Below are positions 62,674 to 64,000 of a DNA stretch of 64,000 nucleotides, one piece after another. This stretch comes from Microterricola viridarii. GTDB lineage: Bacteria; Actinomycetota; Actinomycetes; Actinomycetales; Microbacteriaceae. The position numbers and the translations under genes were made by a program. Location: positions 3,658,001 to 3,722,000 of the forward strand of contig NZ_LT629742.1 of the NCBI RefSeq assembly GCF_900104895.1, given 5' to 3'. Each line of letters opens with the position of its first letter. Position 1 is the first letter of the stretch. The notes beneath the pieces were generated by a model. That model did no database searches. It saw nothing but the letters and a program-made list of their open reading frames with translations, and had not been told where the DNA came from.

Positions 62674-62721
62674 TAGTTGACAACGGTCAACTAGAATTAT
62701 ATAGTTGACCGTTGTCAATTA
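62674..62721 (+). promoter_or_regulatory. Near-consensus promoter overlaid by a double TetR operator
   Basis: Two 20-base arms (62674-62693 and 62702-62721) are inverted copies with 19 matches, separated by GAATTATA. Each arm is itself a palindrome, TTGAC-N4-GTCAA. The -35 TTGACA (62677-62682) and -10 TATAGT (62700-62705) are 17 bases apart, so repressor on either site would cover the promoter. Confidence 0.85.
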
Positions 62722-62735
62722 GATCATGGAGCCCG

Positions 62736-64000
62736 ATGTCACAGAGCACCACCGGCGTAGCGAAGAAAGCGTCGAAGAAAGCACGTCCCCCCAAGCAGAG
62801 CAAGCAGGAGCGAAACGCTGAGCTCAGCGAGAACGGCATGACCCACCGCGAGGTGATGCAGGCACTGAGCGGCCTCCTCCTCGGCATGTTCGTCTCGATG
62901 ATCGCCAGCACCGTCGTCGGCACCTCGATGCCCCTCATCATCGGTGAGCTCAAGGGCGACCAGGCCGCATTCACCTGGGTCATCACCGCCACCCTGCTCG
63001 CCACCACCGTGTCGACGCCCATCTGGGGCAAGTTCGCCGACCTGTTCAACCGCAAGCTGCTGCTGCAGCTCTCCATGGTCATCTTCGTGCTGGCCTCGGC
63101 GATCGCCGGGTTCTCGCAGGACCCCAGCATGCTCATCACGATGCGCGTGTTCCAGGGCCTCGGCGCCGGCGGCATGGCGGCACTCAGCCAGATCGTCATG
63201 GCCGACATCATCAGCCCGCGTGAGCGCGGCAAGTACGCCGGCCTGTTCGGCGCGGTGATGGCCATCGGCACCATCGGCGGCCCGCTGCTCGGCGGCGTGA
63301 TCACCGACACCCTCGGCTGGCGCTGGAACTTCTTCGTCGCCCTGCCGTTCGCGTTTGTGGCGATCATCCTGCTGCAGCGCACCCTGCACCTGCCCAAGCG
63401 CCCCGCGCGCAAGGTGTCGATCGACTACCTCGGCATGGTCCTGATCTCCGGCGGCGTCTCGCTCCTGCTGGTCTGGGTGAGCCTCGGCGGCTCGCAGTTC
63501 GAGTGGGACTCGTTCACCAGCATCGCCCTCGTCGCGGCATCCGTGCTGCTGCTCATCATCGCCGTGTTCGTCGAGCTCAAGGCCAAGGAGCCGATGATCC
63601 CGCTGGACCTCTTCAAGAGCCGCACCTTCACGCTCTCGGTCGTCGCCAGCATCTCCGTCGGCGTCGCGATGTTCGGCACCTCGGTGTTCCTCAGCCAGTA
63701 CATGCAGCTGGCCCGCGGCGCGACCCCGACCGAGTCGGGCCTGCTCACGATCCCCATGATGGGTGGACTGCTCATCTCCTCGACCGTGGTCGGTGGCCTC
63801 ATCAGCCGCCACGGCAAGTGGAAGGGCTTCATGATCGCCGGCAGCGCGCTCAGCGTCATCGGCAGCTACATGCTCACCTTCCTGCACTACGACACCAACT
63901 TCTGGTACGTCGGCGTCTCGATGTTCCTGCTGGGTGCCGGCGTCGGCATGGTCATGCAGAACCTGGTGCTCGTCGTGCAGAACCAGACCGCGGCCAAGAA
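62736..64000 (+). CDS. MFS multidrug exporter, EmrB/QacA (DHA2) type, C-terminus cut by window edge
   Basis: At least 421 residues of a 14-helix drug exporter are present; the end is beyond the window. After a Lys-rich start of about 35 residues come the family stretches MFVSMIASTVVGTSMPLIIGEL (helix 1) and WGKFADLFNRKLLLQ (motif A). Motif-C-like GLFGAVMAIGTIGGPLLGGVITDTLGWRWNFF is also present. It probably expels drugs or antiseptics by proton antiport. ATG 62736 is behind GGAG, and its promoter is under the TetR double operator. Confidence 0.9.
   Translation, partial: MSQSTTGVAKKASKKARPPKQSKQERNAELSENGMTHREVMQALSGLLLGMFVSMIASTVVGTSMPLIIGELKGDQAAFTWVITATLLATTVSTPIWGKFADLFNRKLLLQLSMVIFVLASAIAGFSQDPSMLITMRVFQGLGAGGMAALSQIVMADIISPRERGKYAGLFGAVMAIGTIGGPLLGGVITDTLGWRWNFFVALPFAFVAIILLQRTLHLPKRPARKVSIDYLGMVLISGGVSLLLVWVSLGGSQFEWDSFTSIALVAASVLLLIIAVFVELKAKEPMIPLDLFKSRTFTLSVVASISVGVAMFGTSVFLSQYMQLARGATPTESGLLTIPMMGGLLISSTVVGGLISRHGKWKGFMIAGSALSVIGSYMLTFLHYDTNFWYVGVSMFLLGAGVGMVMQNLVLVVQNQTAAK

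Overview
The window is a 64 kb piece of a high-GC actinobacterial chromosome, most likely from the family Microbacteriaceae. The pointers are uniformly GC-rich third codon positions, class Ib ribonucleotide reductase, LacI/GntR/TetR-rich sugar loci, and a very abundant word GGATGCCG/CGGCATCC that is also built into several hairpins. The genus cannot be fixed from the sequence alone. No rRNA, tRNA, CRISPR array, insertion sequence or phage gene was seen. All genes look like native chromosomal genes with similar base use. Both window edges cut a gene.

Layout: 1-3.4 kb, a small membrane-anchored coiled-coil protein, a leucine-rich-repeat protein, a MazG-like protein and a CYP152-type P450 peroxygenase. 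3.5-8.4 kb, pyruvate:quinone oxidoreductase and a wall-anchored purple acid phosphatase with a (Val-Asp-Pro)17 stalk. 8.4-11.2 kb, a sugar-acid dehydratase and zinc dehydrogenase pair. 11.2-13.3 kb, a serine hydrolase and a butyrolactone-receptor-like TetR regulator. 13.4-17.5 kb, the nrdHIEF operon with NrdR and DnaA boxes. 17.9-18.5 kb, an unrecognised glycine-zipper/membrane-protein pair. 18.8-25.3 kb, a LacI regulator and a galactofuranose-type ABC importer (ytfQ-ytfR-ytfT-yjfF). 25.3-26.7 kb, an orphan AbiEi-like gene with a long palindrome on each side. 26.9-33.5 kb, araD-chvE-gguA-gguB and a second LacI regulator. 33.6-39.5 kb, a SoxR-controlled exporter and a permease/cyclase/membrane acyltransferase operon. 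39.6-42.8 kb, reverse-transsulfuration genes. 43.2-45 kb, a DUF3105/DUF305 pair and repeats. 45-50.6 kb, an ABC exporter and an alpha-glucoside-type importer. 50.8-52.6 kb, a MarR/MFS pair. 52.7-60.1 kb, a GntR regulator, an oligopeptide-type ABC importer and a cytoplasmic beta-propeller that share an operator. 60.7-61.9 kb, rplJL with an L10 leader. 62-64 kb, a TetR/MFS pair with a nested double operator.

The region is dominated by carbohydrate and peptide uptake modules, each with its own local regulator. In several cases the operator can be read directly from the sequence: TGTGAGCGCTCACA and TGTGAACGTTCACA for the two LacI loci, TTTGGTATACCAAA for the GntR locus, a SoxR box with a 19-bp promoter spacer, and paired TTGAC-N4-GTCAA sites for the terminal TetR/MFS locus. 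The least explained items are the palindrome family around the AbiEi-like gene, the glycine-zipper pair, and the GntR/importer/propeller regulon.
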